This document shows, in pieces, positions 62,366 to 64,000 of a stretch of 64,000 nt of DNA (position 1 is the first letter of the stretch; every line of letters starts with the position of its first letter). The stretch covers positions 744,001 to 808,000 of the forward strand of contig JAGB01000002.1 of NCBI GenBank assembly GCA_000526435.1. Direction: 5' to 3'. The notes beneath the pieces are model-generated. The model was not told the DNA's origin. It saw only the letters and a program-made list of their open reading frames with translations, and made no database searches. Position numbers and translations under genes: made by a program. This stretch comes from Caldicoprobacter oshimai DSM 21659. Its GTDB lineage: Bacteria > Bacillota > Clostridia > Caldicoprobacterales > Caldicoprobacteraceae.

Positions 62366-63067
62366 ATGCACAGGGAAACCGTACTAGTTGTGGATGACGA
62401 AAAGGAAATTGCAGAGCTGGTGAGGGACTATCTTGAACTGGACGGCTTCAACGTTATATTGGCCTTCGACGGTCAGGAGGCCCTTGAAAAATACGATAAA
62501 CACCAACCTGATGTAGCCATTTTGGACATAATGCTTCCAAAGCTGGATGGCATGGAAGTGTGCAAGGCCATACGAGCCAAATCCGCCATTCCCATAATCA
62601 TGTTAAGCGCCAAAAAAAGCGATGTCGACAAGATACTGAGCCTGGGGCTGGGAGCCGATGATTATGTAACCAAACCTTTTAGCCCAAAGGAACTGGTTGC
62701 ACGGGTTAAAGCCCAGCTGAGGCGCTACAGGCAATTTACATATGCCCCAAGGAAAGCTGAGATCTTGTCATTCCATGACCTCGTCATCGACCTCAATGGC
62801 CATACCGTATATGTAGAAGGGCAGCCTGTGTCTTTGTCCACAAAGGAGTTTGAGATTCTAAGATTTTTGGCCTTGCATCCCAACCAGGTGTTTACCAGGA
62901 AAGAGATATTCAAGCACGTATGGGGCTACAACGAATACGGTGATATCAATACCGTTACCGTCCACATAAGCAAGATAAGGGAAAAAATCGAGAAAGATCC
63001 CTCAAACCCCGTGTACATACAAACTGTATGGGGTGTGGGTTACAAATTTACAGGAGGGGGCACATGA
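62366..63067 (+). CDS. OmpR-family two-component response regulator
   Basis: A 233-residue regulator: receiver domain with acidic pocket Asp10/Asp11, phospho-acceptor Asp54 (AILDIMLP) and conserved Lys in TKPFSPKEL; C-terminal winged helix (about 130-230; LSTKEFEILRFLALHPNQVF, VTVHISKIREKI, TVWGVGYKF). GGGGGAAAGGGC precedes the ATG. The stop overlaps the kinase start by 4 bases. TATAAT at 62331-62336 may be its -10 box; the IS30 insertion ends about 120 bases upstream. The regulon is unknown. Confidence 0.95.
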   Translation: MHRETVLVVDDEKEIAELVRDYLELDGFNVILAFDGQEALEKYDKHQPDVAILDIMLPKLDGMEVCKAIRAKSAIPIIMLSAKKSDVDKILSLGLGADDYVTKPFSPKELVARVKAQLRRYRQFTYAPRKAEILSFHDLVIDLNGHTVYVEGQPVSLSTKEFEILRFLALHPNQVFTRKEIFKHVWGYNEYGDINTVTVHISKIREKIEKDPSNPVYIQTVWGVGYKFTGGGT

Positions 63068-64000
63068 GGTTCACTTTCCGCACAAAGTTGATATTATCTT
63101 TTTTAAGCATTATAACCATACCTGTCATCGTCACTCTAATACTTATAAACCTGACCACCGTGAACATAAAGAGTGACCCCGAAATAATCAGGTTCTCCAA
63201 GATAGAGTTGAGGTTCCAAAAAATTATAGATCTGGTTACACAAAACTATTTCAATATCCAAGATTATGACCAATTTTACGCGATTGTAAGCCCGGTTCTC
63301 AGGGAAACAGGCTGCAGGTTGCAGGTCATCGACAGTTCCGGGCGATTGCTCTTTGACTCGGAAGACAAAGAGGGCTCTCTTCATAACAGGATTCTCAAAG
63401 TAAAGATCTCCGACGGCTTTGCTTTAAATTTAGAGGAAGACATCAACGGCATGAACCAGTATTCTTTCCCTGTCAAGATCGACGATAAAGTAGTGGGCAG
63501 CATAATAATCCAGTATGACCTGGATATGCTCCCTCCAAAGGTACTTCATAAAGTGATTCTGTATATAGGCGGAAGCTATATGCTGGGCCTGGCATCCCTC
63601 GTGGTGCTGGTAGTGCTGCTATCCTGGCTTATCTCGCGAAGTGTTCTGGTACCTTTGGGCGAACTGAATTCAGCCATACAAAACATATCCCAGGGCAATC
63701 TTGACTTCACTATAGGATACAGCAAAAACGATGAGCTGGGACGCCTCTGTCAGGCCTTTGAGCTGATGAGGCGCAAGCTAAAGGAGTCCCTGGAAAAACA
63801 AAACATGTATGAGAATTCCCGTAAGGCCATCATCGCCAGCATATCCCATGACCTGCGCACCCCAATTGCCTCCATTAAAGGATATGTTGAAGCACTACAG
63901 GACGGGGTAGCACGGGATCCAGAAAAATTCAACCGGTATCTCAGCATAATAAAGGACAAAACAGACAAGCTTGATCGCCTGATAGACGACCTTTTCCACT
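63064..64000 (+). CDS. Sensor histidine kinase (partial)
   Basis: The first about 312 residues are present; the C-terminal ATPase domain is cut off by the window end. Order: N-terminal membrane helix (LILSFLSIITIPVIVTLILI), extracytoplasmic sensor of about 130 residues, second membrane helix (GSYMLGLASLVVLVVLLSWL), HAMP domain (SRSVLVPLGELNSAIQNISQ), and the dimerisation domain with phospho-acceptor His in ASISHDLRTPIASIKGY. Translationally coupled (ATGA) to the response regulator, its cognate partner. The signal is unknown. Confidence 0.94.
   Translation, partial: MRFTFRTKLILSFLSIITIPVIVTLILINLTTVNIKSDPEIIRFSKIELRFQKIIDLVTQNYFNIQDYDQFYAIVSPVLRETGCRLQVIDSSGRLLFDSEDKEGSLHNRILKVKISDGFALNLEEDINGMNQYSFPVKIDDKVVGSIIIQYDLDMLPPKVLHKVILYIGGSYMLGLASLVVLVVLLSWLISRSVLVPLGELNSAIQNISQGNLDFTIGYSKNDELGRLCQAFELMRRKLKESLEKQNMYENSRKAIIASISHDLRTPIASIKGYVEALQDGVARDPEKFNRYLSIIKDKTDKLDRLIDDLFH

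Overview
The window looks like chromosomal DNA of a saccharolytic, spore-forming anaerobic Firmicute (class Clostridia, perhaps a Thermoanaerobacterales-type lineage). The evidence is strong AGGAGG-type ribosome sites, TTGACA/TATAAT promoters, T-box and S-box leaders, a spore photoproduct lyase, Gram-positive-type envelope genes and several sugar-uptake operons. I cannot name the species. Most genes in the first 42 kb are on the minus strand.

Layout. 1-2.8 kb: a sugar ABC operon (binding protein, then two permeases, the last cut by the window edge) behind a promoter with tandem operator-like hexamers. 2.9-4.7 kb: mgtE with a long structured leader holding a 39-codon ORF. 4.8-9.0 kb: a sugar-enzyme-like protein (DUF4380-like), then a DNA-repair operon of EndoQ-like nuclease, nucleoside hydrolase and spore photoproduct lyase. 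9.4-15.7 kb: cyclase-family protein, DUF1232 protein, ileS with an Ile T-box, and aspartokinase. 16-19.2 kb: GH51 arabinofuranosidase and a divergent ArsR-type regulator.

19.3-31.7 kb: a ten-gene AT-rich island matching the E. coli ycj cluster gene for gene: LacI regulator, beta-phosphoglucomutase, ABC binding protein and two permeases, YcjQ, YcjR and YcjS-like enzymes, a GH65 phosphorylase and a GH13_18 phosphorylase. Imported glucosides or gulosides would be interconverted through 3-keto intermediates, phosphorolysed and fed into glycolysis. 32-34.5 kb: a coiled-coil protein and an ECF sigma/anti-sigma pair with a long leader. 35-42.3 kb: a tightly overlapping operon NurA / HAS-barrel protein / HerA / Mre11(SbcD) / Rad50(SbcC), an archaeal-style DNA-end resection set, bracketed by two copies of a hairpin repeat.

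42.9-50 kb: envelope genes (GT28 glycosyltransferase, polysaccharide deacetylase, YkoP-like protein, a CARDB-like surface protein, TPM-domain protein, LemA, YugP-type zinc protease). 50-53.3 kb: threonine catabolism (tdh-kbl) with a divergent XRE-cupin regulator. 53.4-60 kb: tyrS, a DUF368 transporter, two adjacent PD-(D/E)XK-type nucleases, a frameshifted ADP-ribosylglycohydrolase, a Nudix hydrolase, and a SAM riboswitch with no methionine gene behind it. 60-64 kb: tRNA-Ser, tadA, a complete IS30-family element, and a two-component system truncated at the window end.

The most unusual items are the ycj-like pathway, the complete resection operon with its flanking repeats, the alternative-pairing mgtE leader, the orphan S-box and the nuclease pair beside ADP-ribose genes. 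All functions are inferred from sequence; no database search was possible.
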